Positions 16,811 to 26,650 are shown, counted from the first letter of the stretch. The stretch is DNA of 47,333 nucleotides from an uncultured SAR116 cluster alpha proteobacterium (GCA_902589185.1 CACIRZ010000007.1:1-47333); one strand, 5' to 3'. The notes: generated by a model from the sequence alone, not told the origin. Numbers and translations are program-made.

Positions 16811-17056
16811 ATGAAACTATTTATTGTATTTTTATTTATTTTATTCTCAAATTCTTCTACCTATGCAGAAAAAATTAATGATAAGATTGTTAATAATAAG
16901 TTTGAAACAGAGTGTAAATTATTAGAAGCTGAAATAAGTTTATTACTTTTTTATGCTGATAATAAATTTATGAATAAACCTGAATTAATTTCAAAATATC
17001 TTAAGGAAGTGAATTTTCATGAAATTGTAGATTCTTGGGAAAAGTTATGTAAATAA
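16811..17056 (+). CDS. Small exported protein of unknown function
   Basis: 81 residues: a signal peptide (LFIVFLFILFSNSSTYA, cleavage near 19) and a short, mostly helical mature part with two cysteines (TECKLL and the C-terminal KLCK) that could pair. No family recognised. It follows the YqaA-like gene by 19 bases and may be co-transcribed. Its stop codon directly abuts the 3' end of tRNA-Asn on the opposite strand. The signal peptide and co-direction favour a real gene. Confidence 0.6.
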   Translation: MKLFIVFLFILFSNSSTYAEKINDKIVNNKFETECKLLEAEISLLLFYADNKFMNKPELISKYLKEVNFHEIVDSWEKLCK

Positions 17057-17131
17057 TGGCTCCCCGGGACGGATTCGAACCGCCGGCCAGACGATTAACA
17101 GTCGTCTGCTCTACCGCTGAGCTACCGGGGA
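17057..17131 (-). tRNA. tRNA-Asn (GTT)
   Basis: Minus-strand cloverleaf: acceptor TCCCCGG/CCGGGGA, anticodon loop CTGTTAA giving GTT, T-loop TTCGAAT, encoded CCA at 17057-17059. It reads AAC and AAU. It converges on the small exported protein gene with no gap. Confidence 0.96.
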
Positions 17132-17215
17132 ATATATCGATTACTCATTTGTTTGTTTTTAATCTAATTATTATAAAATGCAACAATTTAATAAAACAAT
17201 TCAAAGTATTGAAGA

Positions 17216-18262
17216 TTAATTATTTTTTAAAATTTTTTTTGCTATTTTAGAAATTTCTGAATGACTTAAAGATTTAGCATTTATGAGTTTTATTATTTTA
17301 CGGTCATTTTTAATTGTATTAGAGGAGTAGGACGGGTCATAATGATTTTGTAAAAAACTCTTAGTAAGCTCTTCCCAATTTTTTTTTAGTATTAAATCTT
17401 CCCAACTATCAATTAATTTTTTACTCAGTCTTTTTCTTAATCCACTTAGTAAGGGATAAATTAGATCGGGGTCATCACACATGTAATCATAATCTTTAAC
17501 TAAAAAATTTGCTCTCAATTTCAGATCTGCTTTAATCTCAACCCTAGGTGAAATTATCATTTTTGCCCAAATTGATTTAGGTATATGAACATTACCAATT
17601 TTGCTACTCTCTGCTTCAACATAAATATTTTTTTTAAGGTTTAGTTTTTTAAGTTTATTAAATAGTTTACTTTCAAACAATTTTTGAGAAGGTTGCTCTA
17701 AACCTGGTATTTTGCCTAATAAGGATCCTTTATGATTGGCTAAACCCTCTAAATCTAAAATTTGTCCACCTAATTCACCAATTTTTTGTAAAATTTTAGT
17801 TTTTGCAGAACCAGTTTTCCCACTTATTAAAATTATTTTTAATTTGGAACCAATATTTTCAAAAAATTTTACAACGCTGTTTCTATATTCTTTATAACCA
17901 CCATCTAATTGGTATGTTCTCCATCCTACTTCAGATAAAATTATTGAAAAGGCTTTTGATCTCTGACCACCTCTCCAACAATAAATCAAAGGTTGCCATG
18001 AACCTTTTTGTTCAAGGAAATTTTTTTCGATGTGATCTGCAATATTTCTTGCAGTAAGTGAAGAACCTATTATTTTTGCTTTGAAGGTATTTTCTTTTTT
18101 ATAAATGGTGCCAACTTTTTCTCTTTCTTGATCAGATAATACAGGGCAATTGATAGCTCCTATAATATGGTCATTAGCAAATTCTGATGGAGATCTTACA
18201 TCAATAATTGTATCAAAGTTTTTGTTTTCCCAATTTTTAATTGATTTATACTTTTTTACCAT
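17216..18262 (-). CDS. mnmH: tRNA 2-selenouridine synthase
   Basis: 348-residue enzyme that replaces sulfur by selenium in 2-thiouridine at the wobble base of tRNAs for Lys, Glu and Gln, by way of a geranylated intermediate. It has an N-terminal rhodanese domain with catalytic C95 in YCWRGGQRS, then a P-loop domain with Walker A ISGKTGSAKT (about 147-156). E. coli MnmH (SelU) has the same order and similar length. It lies 3 bases downstream of the SelD fusion gene that supplies its selenophosphate, so the two surely form one transcript. Confidence 0.93.
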   Translation of the reverse strand: MVKKYKSIKNWENKNFDTIIDVRSPSEFANDHIIGAINCPVLSDQEREKVGTIYKKENTFKAKIIGSSLTARNIADHIEKNFLEQKGSWQPLIYCWRGGQRSKAFSIILSEVGWRTYQLDGGYKEYRNSVVKFFENIGSKLKIILISGKTGSAKTKILQKIGELGGQILDLEGLANHKGSLLGKIPGLEQPSQKLFESKLFNKLKKLNLKKNIYVEAESSKIGNVHIPKSIWAKMIISPRVEIKADLKLRANFLVKDYDYMCDDPDLIYPLLSGLRKRLSKKLIDSWEDLILKKNWEELTKSFLQNHYDPSYSSNTIKNDRKIIKLINAKSLSHSEISKIAKKILKNN

Positions 18263-18265
18263 TTT

Positions 18266-20455
18266 TTATGTTATTCTAATTTTATTATTTAAATTGTTTA
18301 CTAATCCTATTTCAGTAAAATTAATTTTGTTTTCCTTTAAAATTTTAAATTGTTTAAGTTTTTCTTCTTTTGGAATTATAAAGGCTAAACCTCCAACAGT
18401 TTGAGGATCATATAATATTTCATCTATTAACAATATTTCTCTATCATAAACTAATTCTTTTTGTGCGGTGTTAAAATTTTTCTCGAATAATGAAGATCTG
18501 ACATTTTTGGATAAAGCTTCCGTAACACCGTTAAATATAGGTATTTTATCTGGATAGATTGTCAGTCCAGTCTTCCCAACATCTCTTTTTATTAAGTTTA
18601 ATAGATGGTTTGCTAGTCCAAAACCAGTTATGTCTGTCATAGACAAAATTTTCAATCTATCTGAAATTTTTGAGAAATTAATATTTCCTTGAGACATCTG
18701 GTTAAGAACTTCAATTTGGTAATAACTATCAATAATATCGTTGTTTATACCCGCAAATATAATTCCAGACCCTATTCTTTCAGTTAATATTAAAATATCA
18801 TTAACATTTAGCTTACCAAGGGTTTTATTATTTACACTTTTTTTTTCGCCTATTACAGAAAAACCTATTACTGGATCTTTATCTTTGCCAATCATAGTAT
18901 GTCCACCACTTATAGAACAATTAGCTAACTTTAAGACTTCTGTTGCACCAGAGGTGACTTGTTCTAAATCTCTTGAATTTATTTCAGAATTTGAAAATGG
19001 AAGTTGTAAAATCATTAGAGCTGAAATAAGTTTAGAATTGACTGCAATAATATCGCTAATTGCATGATTAGCTGCAATTTTTCCTAAAAGATATGGATCC
19101 GATATAATAGAGCTAATCATATCTACACTCTGATATAATTTTGGATAATTATTTATATTAATTGCATCTTCAGACGTTGTAATTATTTCTTTGGATAAAG
19201 TTGTTTTGAGAGAATTAAAATCTACTTTTGCAGCACAACCTCTACATTGCATTTGATAAGAAGGTATATTTTTATTTTTTTGAATAATAACGTCAAAAAC
19301 TTTAAATAAATTCCTAAATATATAATTATTATCTTGGTTTAAATCATTGAATTTTTTTACAAATTTCTGATCTATTAATTTTTTTAAAAGAAAACTAAAT
19401 CTTGAAGTAAATGTGAAATTATATTTTGTAGCAATGGCTAGTCCATTTGATAATCCTATTATAGATAAATAATTTTTATTAAATTTATAAGGAACAGGTA
19501 TTTTTTTTTGAATAAATCCTCTAATACTTCTAGCTAAAGGTTTTCCAGATTTTACTGCATAAACACCAGATTTACTTAAATTTTGATTGTCAAAATCAAC
19601 TATGTCACCAGCAGCGAAAACATAATTATAATTTGTTTGAAATTTATTATTAACAATAATAAAATTATTTTGATTTAAAATAATATCTGATTTTTTTATC
19701 CATTCTGGGGCCATACCATTTGTTGATAAAATTGACTTATCAATTTTCAATTTAGTCTTATCTGATAAAATCAATGTATCTTTTTGTACTTCAATTACTT
19801 CTACTTTTTCAATCACATTAATTTGTGCATTTTGAAGAGTATGTTTTGCTGCTTTTCTTGTTTTATTTGGAAAAGAACTTAATAGTCCATTTTTGCCAGT
19901 TATTATACTTATTTTCAAATTAGATTTTGTATTTTTGAAACGTTTTTGCAAACCTAAAGCTAATTCTACTGAAGCGGGACCTCCTCCAATAAAAGCAATA
20001 TTATTATTTGTTTTTATTTCAGTTAAAAAATTATTAGATAATTTTGAGATTGGTTTTACGGGCACACAATATTTAAGAGCCCCTTTTATAGTTTTATTGG
20101 AGCTTTGTATACCTGTGTTTATTGATAGTACGTCAAATTTTATTTTTGGTCTGTTTTTTAAAATTATTTCTTTATTAATTGCTGAAATTTCTAAAACTTC
20201 TGAATGTATAAACCTAATATTTAACTTGAAACAAAGTTTATAAAGGTCAATGTGAGTTTCTCTCCAAGTGTACATTCCTTCAATAAAGCCTGGAATCATA
20301 CCTGAATAAGGAGTATCAATTTCATTACTAATTAATGTTATCCGGGTTCCTTCAATAGATCTTTTTGACAGTTCCATAATTAGCATTATGTGAGAATGTC
20401 CACCACCAATTAACACTAAGTCATTGTTTATGGGAATTTCTTGTTGCTTAAACAT
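18266..20455 (-). CDS. selD: Selenide, water dikinase fused to an NADH-dehydrogenase-like flavoprotein domain
   Basis: 729-residue fusion. Residues 1-~385 are an FAD/NAD(P)-dependent oxidoreductase: FAD motif LIGGGHSHI (15-23), second Rossmann motif FIGGGPASVELA (155-166), FAD-binding FAAGDIVDF. Residues ~400-729 are selenophosphate synthetase, which makes selenophosphate from selenide and ATP. Its catalytic pair is C407 and K410 (QCRGCAAK), aligning with Cys17 and Lys20 of E. coli SelD, so it uses Cys rather than selenocysteine. The glycine-rich ATP site follows. This fusion is known in cyanobacteria and some proteobacteria; the flavoprotein half may generate reduced selenium, but that is unproven. 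Directly upstream of mnmH. Confidence 0.92.
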   Translation of the reverse strand: MFKQQEIPINNDLVLIGGGHSHIMLIMELSKRSIEGTRITLISNEIDTPYSGMIPGFIEGMYTWRETHIDLYKLCFKLNIRFIHSEVLEISAINKEIILKNRPKIKFDVLSINTGIQSSNKTIKGALKYCVPVKPISKLSNNFLTEIKTNNNIAFIGGGPASVELALGLQKRFKNTKSNLKISIITGKNGLLSSFPNKTRKAAKHTLQNAQINVIEKVEVIEVQKDTLILSDKTKLKIDKSILSTNGMAPEWIKKSDIILNQNNFIIVNNKFQTNYNYVFAAGDIVDFDNQNLSKSGVYAVKSGKPLARSIRGFIQKKIPVPYKFNKNYLSIIGLSNGLAIATKYNFTFTSRFSFLLKKLIDQKFVKKFNDLNQDNNYIFRNLFKVFDVIIQKNKNIPSYQMQCRGCAAKVDFNSLKTTLSKEIITTSEDAININNYPKLYQSVDMISSIISDPYLLGKIAANHAISDIIAVNSKLISALMILQLPFSNSEINSRDLEQVTSGATEVLKLANCSISGGHTMIGKDKDPVIGFSVIGEKKSVNNKTLGKLNVNDILILTERIGSGIIFAGINNDIIDSYYQIEVLNQMSQGNINFSKISDRLKILSMTDITGFGLANHLLNLIKRDVGKTGLTIYPDKIPIFNGVTEALSKNVRSSLFEKNFNTAQKELVYDREILLIDEILYDPQTVGGLAFIIPKEEKLKQFKILKENKINFTEIGLVNNLNNKIRIT

Positions 20456-20474
20456 ATTTATTACATCTAATAAA

Positions 20475-20548
20475 TGGAGGCCCGAAGCGGAATCGAACCG
20501 CTGTTAACGGCTTTGCAGGCCGCTGCATCACCACTCTGCCATCGGGCC
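20475..20548 (-). tRNA. tRNA-Cys (GCA)
   Basis: Minus-strand cloverleaf: acceptor GGCCCGA/TCGGGCC, anticodon loop CTGCAAA giving GCA, T-loop TTCGATT, discriminator U73 as expected for tRNA-Cys, encoded CCA at 20475-20477. It lies 19 bases upstream of the selD start on the same strand and is probably part of the same primary transcript. Confidence 0.96.
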
Positions 20549-20725
20549 ACAAGTTAGGTGATTACTTCTATAACTCTTCAAAAGGATACAAGCAATTAAA
20601 AAAAAAAATATAGAATAATATTTTGTTTTAAAATTTCGTGTTAATACTTAATTATTAACTAGAATTTTATTTTCAATCCGCTATTAAATTATATTTATGT
20701 TTATTTAGCATTTTTTGAGGTTTCA

Positions 20726-22105
20726 ATGATTTCATTTTTCAAACGAATTAAATTTTTTTATTTAATATTTTTCTGTTTTTTATTTTTAAATGCTTCAAAA
20801 GTTCTTAGTTCCGATTTTTTATTTGAAAATTCCATTCATGAAGCACTTAAAAATAGTTTGGAATTAAAAGCCCAAAATTATAAATTAGCTGCTACCAAAA
20901 ATTCTTTAGAAGAATCTGGTTATTCTAAAGACTGGATAAATTCTTTTACGACAACCTTTAAATCTGACAATAAAGATAGTAATTCCCAAGAAACATTTGT
21001 AAATGATGAGACAACAACCTCCACTATCTCATTAAGTAAAAATATTTTCGATGGAGGAGAAGCTTATGAAAAAATTTCTATAGCAAAAGAAAATATTAAA
21101 CTTGAGCAATATAATTTAAATATTATTGAGCAAAAAATAATTTTGAATTCTATAAGAGCTTATTTAGATGTTTATTCAAATCAATCTGTGGTTAGTTTAA
21201 GAAAAAAAAGTTTAGATAGATTTAAAGAAAATGTTGATGCCACAGAGTTAAAATTACAAGCTGGTACAGTAACACCAACCACACTGGCCGAAGCTCAATC
21301 TAAATTAGCAAAAGCTCAATATGATTTAATTTTATCTGAAGGAAATCTTGAAAAAGCAATTTCCAAATTTAAAAGTATTACAAAATTCAATGTAATACCA
21401 AATAAATTTTCTTTACCCAATTCAAACTTCACACCTCCAGATACAAAAAATAAAACTGTTAAAATAGCCTTAGAGAATAACCTTGATATTAAAGTAGCTA
21501 ATTTGAAAAAAAATATTGCTGAAAAAAATGTTGCATTAAAAGAAAGTGATAATAGGCCAACACTTAACTTAGAAGTTTTTGGTAAAGATAGTGAATCGTC
21601 ATTAAATACCTCTTCAACTGATTACCAAAGTTATGGTGTGAATCTTACTTTTAAGACACCTTTGTTTTATAATTCATCCTCCAAAGCTTCTATAAAAAAA
21701 CTCGATAATCTATTAAAAGCAAGTTCAGTTGAATTATCTGAAAAACAGAGACAGGTAGAGTTAAGTGCTATTTCCTCATATCAAAATTACAAAAGTGCTA
21801 TTGCAAAAACTAAAGCATCAGAGAGTGAAAAAAAATCTTCATTACTAGCCTTAAATGGTATCAAAAAGGAGTCAGAATTTGGCATAAGAACAATTTTAGA
21901 CGTGCTAGATGCAGAAGTTGATTTTTTAAATGCATCTTCTAACTTGATACAAAGTCAAGCTGATGAGATTTTTAGTGTTTATCAAATAAATTCTATTCTA
22001 GGAAGCTTATCAATTAAAGATATTAATAATGATTTGGATGTTAAATATGATTTGAAAGAGAATAAACTAGATTTTAACATATTAGATCGTAGGATGTTTA
22101 ATTAA
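20726..22105 (+). CDS. TolC family outer-membrane efflux protein
   Basis: 459 residues with a signal peptide (hydrophobic core 10-25, cleavage near VLS) and the internal repeat of TolC-type proteins: two similar halves, each with long coiled-coil helices. The motif LKLQAGTVTPTTLAEAQSKLAKAQYDL in the first half and KESEFGIRTILDVLDAEVDFLNA in the second are the typical outer-membrane efflux protein signatures. It would form the trimeric exit duct for type I secretion or drug efflux. No membrane fusion protein or inner-membrane pump is adjacent, so it probably serves systems encoded elsewhere. Upstream lie 177 bases with no other feature seen. Confidence 0.92.
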   Translation: MISFFKRIKFFYLIFFCFLFLNASKVLSSDFLFENSIHEALKNSLELKAQNYKLAATKNSLEESGYSKDWINSFTTTFKSDNKDSNSQETFVNDETTTSTISLSKNIFDGGEAYEKISIAKENIKLEQYNLNIIEQKIILNSIRAYLDVYSNQSVVSLRKKSLDRFKENVDATELKLQAGTVTPTTLAEAQSKLAKAQYDLILSEGNLEKAISKFKSITKFNVIPNKFSLPNSNFTPPDTKNKTVKIALENNLDIKVANLKKNIAEKNVALKESDNRPTLNLEVFGKDSESSLNTSSTDYQSYGVNLTFKTPLFYNSSSKASIKKLDNLLKASSVELSEKQRQVELSAISSYQNYKSAIAKTKASESEKKSSLLALNGIKKESEFGIRTILDVLDAEVDFLNASSNLIQSQADEIFSVYQINSILGSLSIKDINNDLDVKYDLKENKLDFNILDRRMFN

Positions 22106-22131
22106 GCAAAATTTATTGGAATTCTAATATC

Positions 22132-24771
22132 ATGGATAAAAGGTTTGATTCTAATTACATAGAAAAAAAATGGTATAAAAGATGGTTGGAAAGTGGTGCT
22201 TTTGCTTCAAACAATCAATCACCAAAAGAACCATATGTTATAATGATGCCACCCCCAAACGTAACTGGTTCGTTGCATATTGGTCATGCTTTAACATTCA
22301 CTATCCAAGACATCTTAATAAGATTTCATAGAATGCAAGGACTAGATGTTCTCTGGCAACCAGGGACAGATCACGCTGGAATAGCTACTCAGATGGTTGT
22401 TGAAAGAGAATTAGCAAAATCTAATTTAACAAGACATGGCTTAGGTAGAGAAAAGTTTGTTGAAAAAGTTTGGGAGTGGAAAGAAAAGTCAGGTGGTGAA
22501 ATTACAAATCAATTAAGAGCTTTAGGAGCGTCACCGGATTGGGAAAAAGAACGATTTACAATGGATGAGGGATTATCAAAAGCCGTAATTTCTGTATTTG
22601 TTAAATTATATAAAGAAGGATTGATTTATAGAGATAAGCGATTAGTTAATTGGGATCCAAAATTATTAACAGCTATTTCTGATTTAGAAGTTGAACAAAA
22701 AGAAGTTGAAGGAAAATTTTGGTATTTAAAATATCCTCTTGAAAATAGTGACGAATTTTTAACAATAGCTACAACTAGGCCAGAAACTATGTTTGGAGAC
22801 ACAGCTGTAGCTGTAAATCCCGATGATGAAAGATATATCCATCTAAAAGGTAAATATGTAATACTACCAATTATAAATCGACGTATTCCTATTATCTTTG
22901 ACAATTATTCAGATCCAGAAAAAGGTTCTGGTGCTGTTAAAATAACTCCAGCTCATGATTTTAATGATTTCGAAGTTGGCAAAAGACATGGTTTAGATAT
23001 GATTAATATCTTTGATGCTAATGCTTCGATAAATGAAAATGGTGGAGAAGATTTCAAAGGGTTAGACAGATTTGAAGCTAGAAAAAAAGTTTTAGAGATT
23101 TTAAAAGCTCAAAATTTATACATTAAAGAAGAGAAAATTGTACATACGGTTCCTCATGGAGATAGATCTAACGTAGTTGTGGAACCATGGCTTATGGACC
23201 AATGGTATGTTGATGCATATAAATTAGCTCAACCAGCTATCAAAGCTGTTAAAAATAAAAAAACTAAGTTTGTTCCTGAAAATTGGGATAAAACATACTT
23301 TGAATGGATGAACAACATTCAACCATGGTGTGTTTCTAGACAATTATGGTGGGGCCATAGAATACCTGCCTGGTTTGGACCTGATGATAAGATTTTTGTA
23401 GAACATAACCGGTTAGATGCTGAGAAAGCAGCAGAATTGCATTATGGAAAAAAAGTTAAACTAATACAAGATGAAGATGTATTGGACACGTGGTTTTCAT
23501 CCGCACTTTGGCCATTTTCAACCCTAGGATGGCCTGATAACACAAAAGATCTAAAGAAATATTATCCAACAAATGTTTTAGTAACTGGTTTTGACATAAT
23601 TTTCTTTTGGGTGGCTCGTATGATGATGATGGGCATGCATTTTATGGATGATGAGGTTCCATTTAAAGAAGTTTATATACACGCTCTAGTAAGAGATGAT
23701 AAGGGTCAAAAAATGTCAAAATCAAAGGGTAATGTTCTAGATCCTCTTGATTTATCTGTCAAATATGGTGCTGACTCATTAAGGTTCACTCTTACAGCAA
23801 TGGCTGCTCAAGGAAGGGATATAAAATTATCAGAAGAAAGAATTGCAGGATATAGAAATTTTAGTACAAAAATATGGAATGGATGTAAATTTCTTGAATT
23901 TAATAAATGCATTTCAGAACTAGACACTGATCTAAATTTTATAAATCTTCAAATCAACAAATGGATAATTGAAAAATATAATCAACTTAATTCAAAAGTT
24001 AAAAAATCTATAGTTGAATACAAATTTAATGATGCTGCAGATGCCTTGTATCAGTTTATTTGGAGAGATTATTGTGATTGGTATATAGAGTTTATCAAGC
24101 CTATTTTGAATAATGCTGAAAATATTGAGTCACAAAAAGAGACTAAAAATGTTTCTATTAAAATTATGAAAAATGTTTTATTAATGTTACACCCAATAAT
24201 GCCATATGTCACAGAAGAAATTTTTGAAAAATTGTTTAAATCTAATAAGTTAGCAATATCATCTTCATGGCCGAGCTTAATTGAAACTGAAACTTTATTA
24301 AAAAATGGAATTGGTCTGACAATTGATATTGTGTCTGCGATAAGATCAATTAGAGTTGAAAAAAATATTCCAAATAAATCTAGACCTACAATTTTACTTA
24401 AAAATGTAAATCAAGAAAAAAAGATTGTTATTGAAGAGAATTACAATTTAATCCTTAATTTAGCAAAATTAAATCAAATAAAATTTTTATCTAAACAACA
24501 TGAAGAAAATGAAAAATCTATTGTTACAACTGTTGATGAGATAATTTTAATGATACCAACAGATGGACTAATTGATATAGAAGCAGAAAAAAATAGATTG
24601 AGTAAAGAGCTTGAAAATATAACCAATGAAATTGAAATAATAGATAAAAGATTAGAGAACCCTTCATTTATAGGAAAAGCACCACCAAAAGTTATAGAGG
24701 ATGTGAAAACTAAAAAAACAATATTTAATCAAAGAAAATCAGAAATAAATAGGGCCTTATTAAATTTATAA
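22132..24771 (+). CDS. valS: Valyl-tRNA synthetase
   Basis: 879-residue class I enzyme that charges tRNA-Val. HIGH motif in PPPNVTGSLHIGHAL (about 40-54), KMSKS in DKGQKMSKSKGN (about K525), editing (CP1) domain with TTRPETMFGDTAVAV, and a C-terminal coiled-coil arm (about 805-879). The signatures are of ordinary bacterial ValRS. At 879 it is somewhat shorter than E. coli (951), consistent with genome streamlining. It starts 26 bases after the TolC-family gene and is followed after 25 bases by an IlvD-family dehydratase. Confidence 0.96.
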   Translation: MDKRFDSNYIEKKWYKRWLESGAFASNNQSPKEPYVIMMPPPNVTGSLHIGHALTFTIQDILIRFHRMQGLDVLWQPGTDHAGIATQMVVERELAKSNLTRHGLGREKFVEKVWEWKEKSGGEITNQLRALGASPDWEKERFTMDEGLSKAVISVFVKLYKEGLIYRDKRLVNWDPKLLTAISDLEVEQKEVEGKFWYLKYPLENSDEFLTIATTRPETMFGDTAVAVNPDDERYIHLKGKYVILPIINRRIPIIFDNYSDPEKGSGAVKITPAHDFNDFEVGKRHGLDMINIFDANASINENGGEDFKGLDRFEARKKVLEILKAQNLYIKEEKIVHTVPHGDRSNVVVEPWLMDQWYVDAYKLAQPAIKAVKNKKTKFVPENWDKTYFEWMNNIQPWCVSRQLWWGHRIPAWFGPDDKIFVEHNRLDAEKAAELHYGKKVKLIQDEDVLDTWFSSALWPFSTLGWPDNTKDLKKYYPTNVLVTGFDIIFFWVARMMMMGMHFMDDEVPFKEVYIHALVRDDKGQKMSKSKGNVLDPLDLSVKYGADSLRFTLTAMAAQGRDIKLSEERIAGYRNFSTKIWNGCKFLEFNKCISELDTDLNFINLQINKWIIEKYNQLNSKVKKSIVEYKFNDAADALYQFIWRDYCDWYIEFIKPILNNAENIESQKETKNVSIKIMKNVLLMLHPIMPYVTEEIFEKLFKSNKLAISSSWPSLIETETLLKNGIGLTIDIVSAIRSIRVEKNIPNKSRPTILLKNVNQEKKIVIEENYNLILNLAKLNQIKFLSKQHEENEKSIVTTVDEIILMIPTDGLIDIEAEKNRLSKELENITNEIEIIDKRLENPSFIGKAPPKVIEDVKTKKTIFNQRKSEINRALLNL

Positions 24772-24796
24772 TATTAAATGAAAATCGGAGAAAAAT

Positions 24797-26647
24797 ATGA
24801 AGAATTCAAAAACAGTTTTAATTGACAAAAATCCTGGAAGAAATTCTCAAACTTTTGGTATTGCAAGAATCTTAAATACTGACCTTGATTTAATACATGA
24901 ACCTTCAATTGGGGTGGTTGGTAATAAAGGGGACTCTCAATGTTATCTTGGTGTTGAACAAAAAGTTAAAACTATACATGAAAAATTAAGGCTAAGGATA
25001 GGCCAAAACCCAAATGATATTAGAATGAGATTAGTACAACCTGAATACACTGTAGCGACATCTGATGGTATAAGAAACGGTACTAAAGAGATGCGTTATT
25101 CTTTAATTGGAAGAGAAGTAACTAATGATACATTATGCGAACATTTAAGTGCTTCGGGTTTAGAAGGTACAATTGCTGTTGTTGCATGTGACAAACCACC
25201 TGTTGGAACATTGTCTGCAATTTTAGAGCACAATAGACCTGCTATTATAATGTCTGACGGTCCAATAAGACCTGGAATTGATTCAGTTACTAATGAACCA
25301 TTGGACATTATTTCAAGTTATCAAATTGCAGGTAGTGAAGATGAAGAACTGAAAAGAAGAATTGCATGCGAAGCTTGCCCTGGTTATGGAAGTTGTGGTG
25401 GGATGTTTACTTATAATACTATGCAGACGTTTATTGGTGTTGTAGGCATGCAACCTTTACATATGGTTTCACCACCTTCAGACGATGATAGAAGGTTAGA
25501 TGTATTTCCTGACCAACTCATTACTTATTTAGATAATATGGTTAAAAAAGATATTAAGCCAAGGGATATTGTTACGAGAGACTCTATAAGGAATGCTCTA
25601 ATAGTAGCAATGTCTATAGGAGGATCAACTAACGTCATGCTTCATGCACCAGAGTTAGCTAGAGCTGCAGGATATAAAAGTTTTATTGAAGATATTATGT
25701 CTCCAGATGAATTTAACTATTTATCCGAAAAGGTAGTTCCTGTTTTAGTTGATGCAAGACCATTTGGAAAATACTCAATGGTTGATATTGATAATCAAGG
25801 TGGTGTTCAGATTTTTATTAAGGATTTATTAGAATCAGGCTTATTGAATGGCAATACTTTAACGTGTACAGGTGAAACTTTAGCTGAACAAGTTGATCGA
25901 TTAGCTCCTAAAGAACCTGACGGAAGAGTAATATATCCTGTAAAAAAACCTTATAAAGAAACTGGAGGACTTAGACTTTTAGGAGGAAATTTATCTCCTG
26001 AATTCAGTTCTATCTTAAAACTAGCTGGTGTTGAAGGTGGTTTAGAAAATAATGTTTTTATTGGGAAAGCTAGAATATTTGATGGAGAACAAAAACTTCT
26101 TTGGACCCTAGAAAATGAACCAGACAACTTTAACAATAATGATATGGTTGTAGTTAGGTATGAAGGACCTGTAGGTGGGCCTGGTATGCCAGAAATGCTG
26201 GATTCTACCTCAAGAATTACCACTTTGTGCAGAGAAAGAAATATAATTGTAGGATTAATGACTGATGGACGTTTCTCTGGTGGCTCTGTTGGTCTTGTCA
26301 TTGGTCATGTTGGTCCAGAGGCGGCTATAGGTGGACCTATTGCCCTAATAGAGGATGGAGATGAAATTATAGTTGATTTAAATAAAAATGAGATTAATTG
26401 TTCCCAATTGAATGATACTAATATTTTTAAGTTTAGAAAAAGCAATTGGGAAGAAATTTTCAAAACTAATGGTGGCACACATCCAGCAGTTGGAGATGCA
26501 GATACTAGATTGCTTAATAGAATGAGAAACTCTGCTGTTTCAGCAACTTATGGAGCTGGAATGCATCCTAATCGAGAACTCTGGGTTCCTAATCCTAGAA
26601 TGGTAGAAGATTCAGGGTTTATACCTAAAAATATACATAAATCATAA
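24797..26647 (+). CDS. IlvD/Edd family dehydratase, divergent member
   Basis: 616-residue Fe-S dehydratase of the IlvD/Edd family. Members remove water from a dihydroxy acid (dihydroxyisovalerate, phosphogluconate or sugar acids). The three cluster cysteines are in place: C49 (GDSQCYLG), C131 (VACDKPPVG) and C200 (GYGSCGGMFTYNTM). The catalytic-site motif TDGRFSGGSVG is near the C-terminus. Several stretches differ from standard IlvD: CDKPPVG instead of CDK-x-x-PG, and TSDGIRNGTKEMRYSL, which is closer to the fungal/plant-like form. It may be this organism's dihydroxy-acid dehydratase or a paralogue for a sugar acid. GGAG lies before the ATG. It ends 3 bases from the convergent xthA. Confidence 0.82.
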   Translation: MKNSKTVLIDKNPGRNSQTFGIARILNTDLDLIHEPSIGVVGNKGDSQCYLGVEQKVKTIHEKLRLRIGQNPNDIRMRLVQPEYTVATSDGIRNGTKEMRYSLIGREVTNDTLCEHLSASGLEGTIAVVACDKPPVGTLSAILEHNRPAIIMSDGPIRPGIDSVTNEPLDIISSYQIAGSEDEELKRRIACEACPGYGSCGGMFTYNTMQTFIGVVGMQPLHMVSPPSDDDRRLDVFPDQLITYLDNMVKKDIKPRDIVTRDSIRNALIVAMSIGGSTNVMLHAPELARAAGYKSFIEDIMSPDEFNYLSEKVVPVLVDARPFGKYSMVDIDNQGGVQIFIKDLLESGLLNGNTLTCTGETLAEQVDRLAPKEPDGRVIYPVKKPYKETGGLRLLGGNLSPEFSSILKLAGVEGGLENNVFIGKARIFDGEQKLLWTLENEPDNFNNNDMVVVRYEGPVGGPGMPEMLDSTSRITTLCRERNIIVGLMTDGRFSGGSVGLVIGHVGPEAAIGGPIALIEDGDEIIVDLNKNEINCSQLNDTNIFKFRKSNWEEIFKTNGGTHPAVGDADTRLLNRMRNSAVSATYGAGMHPNRELWVPNPRMVEDSGFIPKNIHKS

Positions 26648-26650
26648 AGT

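Noticed and set aside
17056-17250. Plus-strand reading frame starting MAPRDGFEPPARRL
   Set aside because: It is the antisense of tRNA-Asn, a classic false gene call; nothing beyond the tRNA supports it.
18266-20455. In-frame selenocysteine (TGA) in SelD
   Set aside because: The catalytic codon is Cys and the frame has no internal stop.
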